Positions 16,869 through 25,360 of a stretch of 64,000 nt of DNA are shown one piece after another (the first letter of the stretch is position 1; each line of letters begins with the position of its first letter). A program made the translations under genes and the position numbers. This stretch comes from Desulfomonile tiedjei (lineage in GTDB: Bacteria; Desulfobacterota; Desulfomonilia; Desulfomonilales; Desulfomonilaceae). The stretch lies in NCBI GenBank assembly GCA_016212925.1, contig JACRDF010000002.1:1-64000 (forward strand), in the 5' to 3' direction. The notes under the pieces were generated by a model, which worked only from the letters and a program-made list of their open reading frames with translations, was not told where the DNA came from and made no database searches.

Positions 16869-18105
16869 GTTCGGCCGGATCAGTCGCGGGCGAACCTGGC
16901 GGCGAGGGAATATTGATTACCGTATTGCCGGAGTCATGTCCCAAGGCCTCGTCCAGGGCTGAGCGTGCCTGTTGAAGGAGCATGGAGAAGGTCGGCACGG
17001 ATCTGGCAAATTCAGTGATTCCGATGTACAGGCTTATTTCGCCATCGAAGTACCGCGTCGAAATGTCCGTTAGTCTCTCAGCGACAACTTCAGCATTAAC
17101 GGAGTTCGAGTCAGGCAGGAGCACCCACAGCTTGACGGCTTCGCCCTGGGCTGCCAGGTCCGACGATCTCAAATGTCCTTGAAGAAGCTCGACGACCTCC
17201 AGGTCAGGACAGGTCACAGCCCCTTCATAAGCCGACTTCCACGACACAGCCAGGAGACAAAAGGTGGTTCGGTAGCGCCAGGCTCGGTTGAATTCCTTCT
17301 CAAGATATTCCTCGAAGAACAACTCCGTGTGTACTCCCTCGACCCTTGTCTTGAAGGCGCGGAGCGAGCTGTTCTGATGATCCCATGCGTTCAGGATGCC
17401 CAGCGAAATTTTTGTCGCCATGGAAGCAATAAGATCGGTGTTCATTCCGCCACAGTACCGGAAAGGATCATCGCTGCCCAGGCATAAGAGACCCAGTTCG
17501 TCTTCTCCGTGGCAAAGCGGCGCCACAGCCGCGGAAGCGATGAGAGAAGCCGAATCACCGAAAAGGCGATGGGCCAGGTCGCCGGCCGGGTCATCCAAAA
17601 TAAAAGGGTCGCTTCGGAACAGCCCTTCGTCGCTCAAGAAATCCTCGGAGATAATACCCGTGGCGCGCGACGCGTTCCGCCGGAACACGGAAGCTACCGG
17701 GTGGTCTTCCTTCAAGAGGAAACGAACCGCCACCAGATCCAACTCTGCTTCCAGGGCAGCTATTGTGTTTTCGACAAGCTGCTCGACGGAACGGGAATTC
17801 AGCAGGACCAGGTCAATACGTTCCAGATGGGAGCGGATTTCCTCCGAACGCTGATGAAGGCGAAAAATCATATCAAAGGACCTGATGAGCTGGGCATTCT
17901 CGTCGTCATCAAACAAGTTGGTGTCTTGTGGCTCCGATTCCGGGCACGTTGCAACTTCGAGGGAGTCCGTGTCCTGGCCGGCCGGGGTCTCTGCGCCATG
18001 AGGCGTGCATCGCTGATGGTCGGAGCGTCGCGAACCTGGTGCCGCTGTTGCGGTGCCATGAAGCTCATCGTTGACGGAAGATCCTATAGTGGGAAAGCCT
18101 TGCAT
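16834..18105 (-). CDS. GAF/DUF484-like protein with degenerate GGDEF-like C-terminus
   Basis: This 423-residue soluble protein has an acidic low-complexity N-terminus to about residue 65, a coiled-coil helix (QLIRSFDMIFRLHQRSEEI), and a GAF/DUF484-like sensor domain (about 110-245, with VAPLCHGEDELGLLCLGSDD). The C-terminal domain has the spacing of a diguanylate cyclase fold (FFEEYLEKEFNRAWRYRTTFCLLAV ... LYIGITEFA) but no GGDEF motif; the corresponding stretch reads QGEAVKLWVLLPDS. It is probably a catalytically dead ligand-binding domain. It heads a two-gene unit with the TrpF-like gene. Confidence 0.65.
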   Translation of the reverse strand: MQGFPTIGSSVNDELHGTATAAPGSRRSDHQRCTPHGAETPAGQDTDSLEVATCPESEPQDTNLFDDDENAQLIRSFDMIFRLHQRSEEIRSHLERIDLVLLNSRSVEQLVENTIAALEAELDLVAVRFLLKEDHPVASVFRRNASRATGIISEDFLSDEGLFRSDPFILDDPAGDLAHRLFGDSASLIASAAVAPLCHGEDELGLLCLGSDDPFRYCGGMNTDLIASMATKISLGILNAWDHQNSSLRAFKTRVEGVHTELFFEEYLEKEFNRAWRYRTTFCLLAVSWKSAYEGAVTCPDLEVVELLQGHLRSSDLAAQGEAVKLWVLLPDSNSVNAEVVAERLTDISTRYFDGEISLYIGITEFARSVPTFSMLLQQARSALDEALGHDSGNTVINIPSPPGSPATDPAEHELQQSAANQP

Positions 18106-18207
18106 GGGACCCCCCTGAATCAGCCCCTCGGGGCTGGGAAGTTACATTAGGTAATTGCTATATCATATTGAAATAAAATAACAAGAATAATCTAGACGTG
18201 AATATTG

Positions 18208-18237
18208 TTGCTCGTTTTGCCCAAAAAGAGGTATATT
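18208..18237 (+). promoter_or_regulatory. Candidate promoter for the cysteine synthase gene
   Basis: TTGCTC (18208-18213) and TATATT (18232-18237) are 18 bases apart in an AT-rich region upstream of the gene starting at 18273. The -35 match is moderate. Confidence 0.4.
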
Positions 18238-18272
18238 TAACGTTTCGTAAGAAACGCAGAGGCAAGCCCACA

Positions 18273-19181
18273 ATGAATATCCTTGATCTTATCGGAAACA
18301 CTCCCCTGGTGAAAATTCAGGACCCCAACGGGTCGAACGGTGTGCGCATTTTGGGAAAACTTGAGGGCAACAATCCTGGTGGCTCTATAAAAGACCGTAT
18401 CGCGTATCACATGATCCAAAAAGCCGAAGAAGAAGGTCGTTTGACAAAGGACAAGATCATACTTGAGCCCACTTCGGGCAATACCGGCATCGGTCTATCC
18501 ATGGTTGCCGCGAGCAAAGGGTATCGCTGTTTACTGACTCTTCCCGAGTGTGTGAGTATCGAACGGCGAAACACGCTGCGAGCCTTCGGCGCGGAACTTG
18601 AAATCACGGTGGCCTGCGATGGCACTGACGGCGCGATTCGGAAGGCCCATGTGATTTACGAGTCGGACCCGGAAAAGTACTTCATGCCCAATCAGTTTGA
18701 AAACCCATACAATATCGAAGCCCATTACATGACAACAGGCAAAGAAATCCTGGAACAGACCGCGGGCGAAATAGACATCTTTGTGGCCGGTATTGGGACA
18801 AGCGGCACTCTGATGGGAGTTTCCAGACGACTGAAAGAGCATAACCCGGCCATCCAAATCGTTGGCGTCGAGCCTGTCGAGGGGCATGCCATCCAGGGCT
18901 TGAAAAACATGAATGAAGCCATCGTGCCGAAGATTTACGATCCCAAGCGAATCGACAAGATCATTCAGGTTAATGATGACCAGGCTTATGACACCACCCG
19001 CTGGCTGGCATTGACCCAAGGGATATTTGTAGGCATGAGTTCAGGCGCTGCGGTTTACGGCGCGATGCAGGCCGCTAAAGATCTTAAGAACGGCACGGTT
19101 GTGTGCATACTGCCTGACCGCGGAGATCGATACCTCAGCACTACCCTGTTCAAATCCATCTGCGCCAAGTGCCCGCCATAG
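18273..19181 (+). CDS. Cysteine synthase (O-acetylserine sulfhydrylase, PLP-dependent)
   Basis: This 302-residue fold-type II PLP enzyme begins MNILDLIGNTPLVKI. The PLP lysine is in GGSIKDR (Lys40), the substrate loop TSGNTG lies at about 68-73 and the phosphate loop GIGTSGT at 173-179. The protein ends in a Cys-rich tail (CAKCPP). It would make cysteine from O-acetylserine (or O-phosphoserine) and sulfide. Length and the ECVSIERRNTLRAFGAE region resemble the CysM branch, but CysK/CysM cannot be separated safely. The start at 18273 follows AGAGG; an upstream in-frame extension overlaps the promoter and is rejected. Confidence 0.9.
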   Translation: MNILDLIGNTPLVKIQDPNGSNGVRILGKLEGNNPGGSIKDRIAYHMIQKAEEEGRLTKDKIILEPTSGNTGIGLSMVAASKGYRCLLTLPECVSIERRNTLRAFGAELEITVACDGTDGAIRKAHVIYESDPEKYFMPNQFENPYNIEAHYMTTGKEILEQTAGEIDIFVAGIGTSGTLMGVSRRLKEHNPAIQIVGVEPVEGHAIQGLKNMNEAIVPKIYDPKRIDKIIQVNDDQAYDTTRWLALTQGIFVGMSSGAAVYGAMQAAKDLKNGTVVCILPDRGDRYLSTTLFKSICAKCPP

Positions 19182-19189
19182 GATAGAGG

Positions 19190-19262
19190 AGAAGCGGCGG
19201 GGCCAACTTTCTTGTGCAAAAGAGGGCACTCCCGAACTCCCTTCAAAAAAGTTCCATATTCT
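19190..19262 (-). repeat. Dispersed two-hairpin element, copy D (degenerate)
   Basis: On the minus strand it reads GAATATGGAACTTTTTTGAAGG followed by a decayed hairpin ending in GCCCCGCCGCTTCTCC. It sits directly after the cysteine synthase gene and abuts the palindrome at 19273. Confidence 0.55.
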
Positions 19263-19272
19263 GCTGCATACT

Positions 19273-19355
19273 GTCATTGCGAGGGCGCAAGCCCCAAGCA
19301 ATCTCCAGCAGGACCGAAGAGGAGATTGCTTCGTCGTCCCACTCCTCGCAATGAC
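19273..19355. repeat. ATTGCGAG...CTCGCAAT palindromic repeat, copy 1
   Basis: GTCATTGCGAGGGCGCAAGC ... AAGCAATCTCC is followed by GGAGATTGCTTCGTCGTCCC and CTCCTCGCAATGAC. The ends are inverted repeats. Copies at 21607-21680 and 28672-28747. This type of element is found dispersed in many bacterial genomes. Confidence 0.85.
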
Positions 19356-19415
19356 ACAGAACAATACGGCGATTGCCACCTTCTTGCAGAAAGGGTCTCC
19401 CTGCGAAACCTGCCT

Positions 19416-19874
19416 TCACTGGCCGCCCTCGCTTTCTCGCGGCGGCCCTGGAATCCACGTCTTCCTCATATAGTCGAACCATTCTCGCCATCGTCGGGCT
19501 TTCTCGGGATCGAGGAGCGCTGCCACATCTTCCTTAGCGCCTGCTAGTTCGCTTTCCACCCTCGGTTGAACTTCCTTTCGTATCGCTGTGATAGCTTTTT
19601 GCCTTGTCGTGACGATCTCTCGCACTTTTGCGGTCTGTTCTTCGGATAACCCTAATTTGCGCTGAATCCGGTTCGTGATTCGCATTGGGGCCTCTTCAGG
19701 GTGGCTGATGGCGTGCGATACCATTTTGTGCACGACTATCACGGTGATCCCTGATCCAATCAGCGCGCCGCAAATCAAAATGACAACGCCGAGCAAGACG
19801 GCTTTCCATTGACGTGGCTTTCTAACGGGCGGCAATTCGGAAGAGGGAGACGATTCTGAAGGGTGCTGAGTCAT
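19416..19874 (-). CDS. Membrane-anchored Spy/CnrX-like periplasmic protein
   Basis: This 152-residue protein has a Pro-rich cytosolic N-terminus, one membrane helix (about 24-48) and a helical periplasmic domain. The domain contains LGLSEEQTAKVREIV, the LTxxQ-like signature of Spy/CpxP/CnrX proteins, which act as chaperones or as metal or stress sensors that hold back an anti-sigma factor. It starts with an ATGA overlap on the preceding gene and is the last gene of the sigma-factor operon. It probably senses envelope stress for the sigma factor, by analogy with CnrX. Confidence 0.7.
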   Translation of the reverse strand: MTQHPSESSPSSELPPVRKPRQWKAVLLGVVILICGALIGSGITVIVVHKMVSHAISHPEEAPMRITNRIQRKLGLSEEQTAKVREIVTTRQKAITAIRKEVQPRVESELAGAKEDVAALLDPEKARRWREWFDYMRKTWIPGPPRESEGGQ

Positions 19875-20125
19875 AGCATCACCCACCTTAAAGGATAAAA
19901 AACATTTAGGAGCGGGTCGGTAATTGTTTCTAGCGCGTACAAGGCAGCTATCGCCAGCGGAATTGCCGCCGCAGACGACAGAACCGCCACCCATGCCAGA
20001 GGTTTGAAAGAATCCTCTTCCTTCTCCCTGAGCACCGCAAGCACTCGCCGGCTAACGTCCGGCTGAGGAACATCTTCTCTGCCGGCTGCCACGGAAAGCT
20101 TCTTCAGAAGGTCCAGTTCATTCAT
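19871..20125 (-). CDS. Small single-pass membrane protein, candidate anti-sigma factor
   Basis: This 84-residue protein has a soluble N-terminal part (about 40 residues, starting MNELDLLKKLSVAAG) and one membrane helix (about 42-65), with a short tail. It overlaps the sigma-factor gene and the Spy-like gene by ATGA on each side, so all three are translated as a unit. Size, topology and position fit an anti-sigma factor of the CnrY/short zinc-free type. There is no HxxxCxxC zinc motif and no sequence family is recognised. Confidence 0.55.
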   Translation of the reverse strand: MNELDLLKKLSVAAGREDVPQPDVSRRVLAVLREKEEDSFKPLAWVAVLSSAAAIPLAIAALYALETITDPLLNVFYPLRWVML

Positions 20126-20679
20126 TGCTCTATCTCCAGGCCGGCTTCCTTCAATAGTCTTTTCAATTTCTTTCGGCCGCGCCATGCTTGAACTTTGACC
20201 ATGGTCTGTGTCCATCCCGTTCGGTCGGCCGTTTCTTCCACGCTGAGGTCTTCCACGTACCGGAGCGTTAGGACCAGCCGGTCTCGGGGCGGGAGTCGGC
20301 CCAGCAGGCTATGGAGGAGATCGGCCGCTTTGGAAGGATCTGTCGCTTCGACCTTTTCCTCTGCAATTCGATGCCACTCCTCGATAGGAACATGTGGTTT
20401 CTCGCGTTCCCTGGTGCGTTTCTTCCAGTATCGGTATCCCGCTGTAGTGGTGATTCGCGCAAGCCAGTGCTCGAAAGGTGCCTCACCGCGGTAGGATTTC
20501 AGGCTGAGGAAGGCTTCCACAAATACATCCTGCACCAGTTCTTCGTGGTGTGACTTGTCCCGCGTGAACCGCCAGAGTTGGGAAGCCACCTTCGGTTGGT
20601 GACGCTTAACAAGCCGGGCGTAAGCGTCACCATCGCCATTCAGACTACCGCGTATGTCGTCCAGATCGACTGCATTCAA
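20122..20679 (-). CDS. ECF-type RNA polymerase sigma factor
   Basis: This 185-residue extracytoplasmic-function sigma factor has region 2 at about residues 18-90 (LVKRHQPKVASQLWRF ... EELVQDVFVEAFLSLKSYRG ... FEHWLARI) and region 4 at about 125-180 (LPPRDRLVLTLRYVEDLSVEETA). No extra domains are seen. The downstream overlapping genes encode a single-pass membrane protein and a Spy-like periplasmic protein, and a second Spy-like gene lies upstream. Together these suggest control of an envelope-stress response. Confidence 0.92.
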   Translation of the reverse strand: MNAVDLDDIRGSLNGDGDAYARLVKRHQPKVASQLWRFTRDKSHHEELVQDVFVEAFLSLKSYRGEAPFEHWLARITTTAGYRYWKKRTREREKPHVPIEEWHRIAEEKVEATDPSKAADLLHSLLGRLPPRDRLVLTLRYVEDLSVEETADRTGWTQTMVKVQAWRGRKKLKRLLKEAGLEIEQ

Positions 20680-20762
20680 TTTGGGGCCGTCAAACCCTCT
20701 CTTTCAGACAAAAGATGTGTCGGGGCCGCGTGCCGCAGAACCAGCCCCCCAACAGTATAAAG

Positions 20763-20828
20763 CAGTTTCCGGGGAGGAATGCGGGGAAGAACCTTTTTGT
20801 CCAAAAGATCATGCCCGCAATTTCCTCG
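20763..20828 (+). repeat. Dispersed two-hairpin element, copy E (degenerate)
   Basis: GTTTCCGGGGAGGAATGCGG is followed by a decayed stem with CCTTTTTGTCCAAAAG and GCCCGCAATTTCCTC. It lies between the Spy-like gene and the sigma-factor gene. Confidence 0.5.
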
Positions 20829-20853
20829 TCAGCTCGCGGAGCATCTCGCAAGT

Positions 20854-21357
20854 CTATTGGCCGATCTGGTCAACCCATGCCATAGCGGCCTTGTTATTTT
20901 CCGCTCTGAATTTGTGGATACGCTCTATCTGCTCAGGCGTTAAAGCAGTCCGTGCTTCTCCGATGACCTTGGAAGCCAGCACCGACGCGTCACCGATTGC
21001 CTTGCCCAGGTCGTTCGCAGCCTTTCGTATCGCTTCGTCGTTCTTGGTGGTCGCGAGGACCGCCTCTCGCAAAGCGCTCCTTTTTTCCAGAATGCTTTTG
21101 GCCACCGGCCGGATCTCATCGCGGTGACTCTTGACTGTTGCGGCAATCTTAGCCCGCTGTTCCGGCGTGACATTTAGTTCCGACCTGAGGACGAGGAATC
21201 GGCCAATGTTGCCGGTAATGAGACGTGCCAGAGGAGATGAAAATAAGGTCGAAGGATCCTGCCCGCCCATGGGTTGAGCTGCCCACCCGGGAGCCGACAT
21301 CCCCAGAATTGCAGCGACCAGAAAACAGATCCCTATGCCCGTTCTTGCTTTGCTCAT
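20854..21357 (-). CDS. Secreted Spy/CpxP-like (LTxxQ) protein
   Basis: This 167-residue protein has a signal peptide (residues 1-26, ending GWAAQ) and an all-helical mature part. It carries two LTxxQ-type repeats: VTPEQRAKIAATV near residue 63 and LTPEQIERIHKF near 140. This is the arrangement of the periplasmic chaperone Spy and the sensor CpxP. GAGGAGGAAG precedes the ATG at 21357. It stands first in a same-strand group with the ECF sigma factor (175 bases upstream of it) and is likely a member or target of that regulon. Confidence 0.8.
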   Translation of the reverse strand: MSKARTGIGICFLVAAILGMSAPGWAAQPMGGQDPSTLFSSPLARLITGNIGRFLVLRSELNVTPEQRAKIAATVKSHRDEIRPVAKSILEKRSALREAVLATTKNDEAIRKAANDLGKAIGDASVLASKVIGEARTALTPEQIERIHKFRAENNKAAMAWVDQIGQ

Positions 21358-21876
21358 GTTCTTCCTCCTCGAAATCACAGTCGCTTGGTCAAAGGCGAAC
21401 CGTCGATCGATCGGAACCTTTGCCACATTAGTGGCGCGACGATCATATCGGTTACACGTTAGGAAGAAATTTTTTCAAAGTTGTGTTCATTTGCTTGAAG
21501 AATGGCTCAGAAAGCCGCGCTCAATGTCCAGAGCAATGGTTTGGCCTCACCTGCGAGACTAAAGACTTATTCGGTATTCATTCAGTTAACGTCGGCGAAG
21601 GATGGGCATTGCGAGCGTAGCGAAGCAATCTCAGCGCTAAAAGGCAGAGATTGCTTCGTCGTCTCACTCCTCGCAATGACGCACAACGGCAAACCGCCCC
21701 GTGTAACTGAATGGCTACCCTATTCGATCAAAATGGTTTACATTTCCAGTGCTCTGGGAGTATATTACGCGACGGGACACCGACTGTTCCTACGAAGCTT
21801 CTGTCCGTATCGACCCGTTCAGCTAGGCTCAAAGCACCACTGCCACACAAAACAGTACCTGGAAGGGGGACCAACC
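21358..21876. other. Divergent intergenic region with one palindromic repeat
   Basis: These 519 bases separate the divergent Spy-like and ABC-binding-protein genes. Apart from the repeat at 21607-21680 I see no gene. An open frame through the region merely extends the downstream gene and would translate the repeat, so it is not accepted. Confidence 0.6.
21607..21680. repeat. ATTGCGAG...CTCGCAAT palindromic repeat, copy 2
   Basis: CATTGCGAGCGTAGCGAAGC and GCTTCGTCGTCTCACTCCTC with GCAATGAC form the inverted ends. Nearly identical to the copy at 28672-28747, which has the same inner segment read in reverse. Confidence 0.88.
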
Positions 21877-22830
21877 ATGAGAAAGCGGTTAAAGTTTTGG
21901 GCAATCAACGCACTGGCTTGGAGCATCTTCGGGATTGCGGGCCTATCTATGGCTCAAGCAAAGGAGATAGCGGTAATTTGGGATACCAAATCCGCTATGG
22001 TCACCAACGTCACCATGGGCTTTCTCCCGGCTTTGAGAAGTCTTGCTCCGGATCTCAAAGTAACGCTGTACCGCGAACTCAAAGACATGGAAGAGGCCAA
22101 GCGAGTCTTCCATGAGGAGGAATTAAAAGTTGACGGAATAGTCTTTCTCAGGTCCTCAGGGGCCGAATATTTGGCGAAGGTTCAGCCCAAAGTCCCGTGC
22201 TTTGTGGGGGCGTCTAACAATCCGAAGGAGCTTGGCGTCATACAGAATCTCAATGCTCCGGAAGGAAAGGTCACGGGGGTCACATACTTCATTCCTTACG
22301 AAAGGCGTTTCGAGATCATTATGTCACTGTTCCCCAACATAAAGAGCGTGGCGCTTCTCGTGGAAAAGGGCCATCCCAGCGGTCCAATCGAACAAGCGGG
22401 AACGCAGCAACAATGCCGGCTGCTAGGGCTAAACTATAGCGAGGTGGTGGCCTCGAACCTGGACGAGTTGGTGCAGGGCGCGCGAAAACTCGGCAAAGTT
22501 GACCTCATTATCATAGCCAACACCCGGGTTGTGATGGACAATATCACAAGCTTGCTGCCGATATTTAATGCTACAAAAACGCCTATGTTCTCGTTTGCCG
22601 ACAAGCCCGTTAAATCAGGCGCGGTAGCCGGAATCGCTGCCGACGACTTTAAGTTGGGCGCCATGCTTGCCGAGTCCGTGGTGGACGTGCTGATTAAGGG
22701 CAAACCGATTTCTCAGGTCCCTGTGAAGATGGACCCGCAGCCAAAGCTCACCATTAATGAAGCCATGATGACAGGTTTGGGGCTGAAGTTTCCTGACGAG
22801 ATCCTCAAGGCCGCGACGGTTCTCCGGTGA
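21877..22830 (+). CDS. ABC transporter substrate-binding protein (ABC_sub_bind/TrpX type)
   Basis: This 317-residue exported binding protein has a signal peptide at residues 1-27 (ends MAQAKE). The mature part has the two-lobed type I fold seen in the ABC_sub_bind family: KEIAVIWDTKSAMVTN, VDGIVFLRSSGAEYLAKVQPKVPCFVGASNNPKELG, and a C-terminal INEAMMTGLGLKFPDEIL. Relatives bind amino acids or aromatic compounds. No permease or ATPase gene is adjacent, so it may serve as a periplasmic sensor for the convergent PAS kinase downstream, which is inference. The start follows GGAAGGGGG. Confidence 0.82.
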   Translation: MRKRLKFWAINALAWSIFGIAGLSMAQAKEIAVIWDTKSAMVTNVTMGFLPALRSLAPDLKVTLYRELKDMEEAKRVFHEEELKVDGIVFLRSSGAEYLAKVQPKVPCFVGASNNPKELGVIQNLNAPEGKVTGVTYFIPYERRFEIIMSLFPNIKSVALLVEKGHPSGPIEQAGTQQQCRLLGLNYSEVVASNLDELVQGARKLGKVDLIIIANTRVVMDNITSLLPIFNATKTPMFSFADKPVKSGAVAGIAADDFKLGAMLAESVVDVLIKGKPISQVPVKMDPQPKLTINEAMMTGLGLKFPDEILKAATVLR

Positions 22831-22857
22831 TGGATTTGTCGCGTTGTAGATGCAAGA

Positions 22858-24081
22858 TCAGCAGGGTTTGGATTTCGGCAGCGTAAACGAAAATGTTGTG
22901 CCGTGACCTTCTTTGGACTCGGCCCATATTTGTCCGCCGTGACTCTCGACAATTTTCTTGGCAATAGATAGTCCGAGGCCTGTTCCGGGCTGCGCGCCGG
23001 GCGTGGGAACACGAAAAAAGCGGTCGAAGACCTTGCGGAGATACTTGCCGGGTATCCCGACTCCATTGTCGGATATGCTGGTGAGGACTGACTCGCGGTA
23101 TTCGCGGACTTCAATTTTGATCCTTGGATCGGTCCGGTCCCCCATGTGCCGGGTCGCGTTTATCAAGATATTGTCAATAATCTGCCGAATCCGATGATGG
23201 TCGCCCCAGACTCTGGGAAGATCGGGAGCTATCTCCACTTCAATGCGGATTCCGCGTTCCTCGATGGTTTGATGATGCTGATGGATAGAATCACGTATGG
23301 CCCGGTCCATCGCAACCTGGTCGCGGACAGGTTCGCTGTGCTCGGACACCAGGCCGTCGAGGAGTTCCTTCAGGAATTTCTCCATTGTTTCCCCGGAACT
23401 TGTTAGTTGATCCAGGATCCGATCTCTCTGCTCATCAGAAGGCAGGTTGCGGCAATGAGATTTGAGAGCGCGAACCAGGCCTACAATTGAAATGACAGGA
23501 GACTTCAGATCGTGTGCTACCATTTGGATAAGCGATTCCAACTCTCCGGTTCTCTGTCTCGCCTCCTCGGTTCTTTGCTCCAGAGCCTTTCGGGCCTCTG
23601 TGCGCCCACTAATATCTCGAATTATTCCTGTAAAGAATGTTCCATCCTTGGTGCTCCAGGTCGAAAGAGAGAGTTCGATCGGAAACTCAATCCCTCCTTT
23701 CCTCACGGCTTTCAGTTCGGCGACCTGCCCTATTAGAACAGGCCGTCTTGTGGCCAAAAACCGTTCGATACCCCTCCGATGCGCGTCTTGGTATCGTTCA
23801 GGTATCAACATGGCTACGGGCCGCCCCAGGACCTCCTCTTCGGTATACCCGAAAATGTCTTTGGCGCCTTGGTTCCAGAAGACCACCGCGTCATTGGCGT
23901 CTATTGAAATAATCGCATCGACTGCCGATTGTGCCACGGAGCGGAATTTCATCTCCGAGGCCTGCAGAGCTTCCAGGGCCGCGCGGCGGTCGGTTTCCGC
24001 GGATTCCAGGTCCGCGCATCGCCGGCGCATTTCTTCAAGCTCTGTTAGGATCTGTTTCTTAGGCCTGTCTTCGTCTCTCAT
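22858..24081 (-). CDS. PAS-domain sensor histidine kinase (soluble)
   Basis: This 407-residue protein has a short coiled coil (about 5-45) and one PAS domain (about 45-165) with a PAC tail. The HisKA dimerisation domain has the phospho-acceptor His in MVAHDLKSPV (about residue 190). The HATPase_c domain carries the N-box (IIDNILINATRHMGD), the G1 box (ISDNGVGIPGKYL) and the G2 box (GTGLGLSIAKKIVESHGG). It has no membrane segments, so the signal is cytosolic. It reads toward the ABC-binding-protein gene, ends 28 bases from it, and has no adjacent response regulator. GGGAGAAC precedes the ATG. Confidence 0.92.
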   Translation of the reverse strand: MRDEDRPKKQILTELEEMRRRCADLESAETDRRAALEALQASEMKFRSVAQSAVDAIISIDANDAVVFWNQGAKDIFGYTEEEVLGRPVAMLIPERYQDAHRRGIERFLATRRPVLIGQVAELKAVRKGGIEFPIELSLSTWSTKDGTFFTGIIRDISGRTEARKALEQRTEEARQRTGELESLIQMVAHDLKSPVISIVGLVRALKSHCRNLPSDEQRDRILDQLTSSGETMEKFLKELLDGLVSEHSEPVRDQVAMDRAIRDSIHQHHQTIEERGIRIEVEIAPDLPRVWGDHHRIRQIIDNILINATRHMGDRTDPRIKIEVREYRESVLTSISDNGVGIPGKYLRKVFDRFFRVPTPGAQPGTGLGLSIAKKIVESHGGQIWAESKEGHGTTFSFTLPKSKPC

Positions 24082-24512
24082 GCGTGTTCTCCCTGAAAAG
24101 CCCTGAAACCGGGCGCGTGGAACACATCTATAGGCGGAGCCCCGCGGACGATTCCGGGAAAGAATAGCCGGCCGCTACTTGGAGGGTTTGATTGTAGATT
24201 CTGGCGCGAGGCAGGTCAAGGGAAGCGCCTCGGTAAAGGGTCAGCTGTGCCTCTCGGCCTTGCTCAGGCAGGGCATTTCAAAAAAAAACACGGGGGATAT
24301 TTTTTTGTTGTAAGGTAGGGCTGTTGACTGCTACGCGCCTTACCGGTCCGCGTGGCGGAGCGATTGGCAACCGTTATAGTGGTTCTCAAAAGTTCTTCCG
24401 GAATGGAGCAGCACTGCTGGACGAGCCAGTCCCGCGTTGGCGGGACACCCACCGATGAATCCGTGATTACTTTCGAGAACCGCTATAACACAAAGAACAA
24501 GAGGATTGATAT
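24082..24512. other. Intergenic region containing a MITE-like element
   Basis: About 430 bases between the divergent kinase and gmhA genes. The element at 24374-24488 ends 25 bases before the gmhA start and so must lie in its promoter or leader. No other feature is recognised; a short A-rich run lies near 24280. Confidence 0.6.
24374..24488. repeat. MITE-like element with TTCTCGAAAG terminal inverted repeats, copy 2
   Basis: Left end TTATAGTGGTTCTCAAAAG and right end CTTTCGAGAACCGCTATAA are 19-base inverted repeats with two mismatches. The interior has TTCTTCCGGAATGGAGCAGC and a hairpin CCCGC GTTG GCGGG. The copy at 11561-11665 shares the ends and most of the interior. Its right end lies 25 bases from the gmhA start codon. 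Confidence 0.75.
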
Positions 24513-25118
24513 ATGTCAGAACTGGATGAGATTGCCTCCAAGGCCGGCTCTGCAGCCGAATTTGCCGGACTTTACACCCGTCACCTGGCAACGGTGATGA
24601 CCCGGCTGGATTTTCAGGACGTGGGAAGGGTCATAGACCTTTTCCTGGAGGCTCGCTCCAAGGGGAGCACGATCTTTTTCTTTGGCAACGGCGGCAGCGC
24701 GGCCACAGCAGCCCATTTTGCAAACGATCTGGGATTTTGTGCTTCCCCGGAAGGAAGAGAGCCCTTCCGGGCTTTGAGTTTGAGTTCCAATACTTCCTTT
24801 ATTACGTGCCTTGCCAATGACATAGGTTTTGAAAACGTGTTCTCATGGCAGTTAAGGAACCTTATGCGCGCGGGCGATGTGGTGGTTGCCATCTCTGCAA
24901 GCGGCAATTCACCCAACGTTGTCAAAGCATTGGAATTCGCGAAAGAAAACGGAGGGATTCCTGTGGCGTTGGTCGGCTTCGATGGTGGCCGGCTCAAGGA
25001 GCTTGCCGAATACTGCATCCACGTGCAAACGGACAAGGGTGAATATGGGCCTGTCGAAGACGTCCATATGGTGCTTGACCATCTCATAACAGCGTACTTG
25101 GCGGCTATGGCAAAATAA
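24513..25118 (+). CDS. gmhA: Sedoheptulose 7-phosphate isomerase (SIS domain)
   Basis: This 201-residue single SIS-domain protein of the GmhA/DiaA group contains FFFGNGGSAATAAHFANDL (about residues 50-68), SASGNSPNVVKAL (about 130-142) and the C-terminal EYGPVEDVHMVLDHLI with the conserved Glu and His of GmhA. It would convert sedoheptulose 7-phosphate to D-glycero-D-manno-heptose 7-phosphate for lipopolysaccharide core synthesis. Other heptose genes are not nearby. GAGGATT precedes the start. DiaA-like roles cannot be fully excluded. Confidence 0.85.
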   Translation: MSELDEIASKAGSAAEFAGLYTRHLATVMTRLDFQDVGRVIDLFLEARSKGSTIFFFGNGGSAATAAHFANDLGFCASPEGREPFRALSLSSNTSFITCLANDIGFENVFSWQLRNLMRAGDVVVAISASGNSPNVVKALEFAKENGGIPVALVGFDGGRLKELAEYCIHVQTDKGEYGPVEDVHMVLDHLITAYLAAMAK

Positions 25119-25200
25119 GCGCCATGGCGATCGGGATTGGAACCGGCCCAGGCTGCCGGTCCCGTGGCAATACCGGTTGGTAGAAGGCGCTCCGCTGCTC

Positions 25201-25229
25201 TTGACACCCGGCCCTCGGACAACTATAGT
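25201..25229 (+). promoter_or_regulatory. Sigma-70 promoter of the initiator tRNA gene
   Basis: TTGACA (25201-25206) and TATAGT (25224-25229) have 17-base spacing. The predicted start at about 25236 is only a few bases upstream of the mature tRNA 5' end. Confidence 0.75.
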
Positions 25230-25239
25230 ATCTGGATGC

Positions 25240-25316
<77 letters not shown>

Positions 25317-25326
25317 TGAGACAACA

Positions 25327-25360
25327 AGAGGTTACGGTGAAAGTCCGTTGCCTCTTTTTT
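25327..25360 (+). terminator. Rho-independent terminator of the tRNA-fMet gene
   Basis: AGAGGTTACGG pairs with CCGTTGCCTCT (one T-T mismatch and one G-T pair) around a seven-base loop, followed by six T residues. Confidence 0.8.

Noticed and set aside
17509-18150. A 213-codon open frame antisense to the GAF/GGDEF-like gene
   Set aside because: The opposite strand has a coherent domain order with a proper overlap to the next gene; this frame has none.
21502-21876. An N-terminal extension of the ABC substrate-binding protein
   Set aside because: It would translate the ATTGCGAG palindrome, and the ATG at 21877 gives a normal signal peptide with a good ribosome-binding site.
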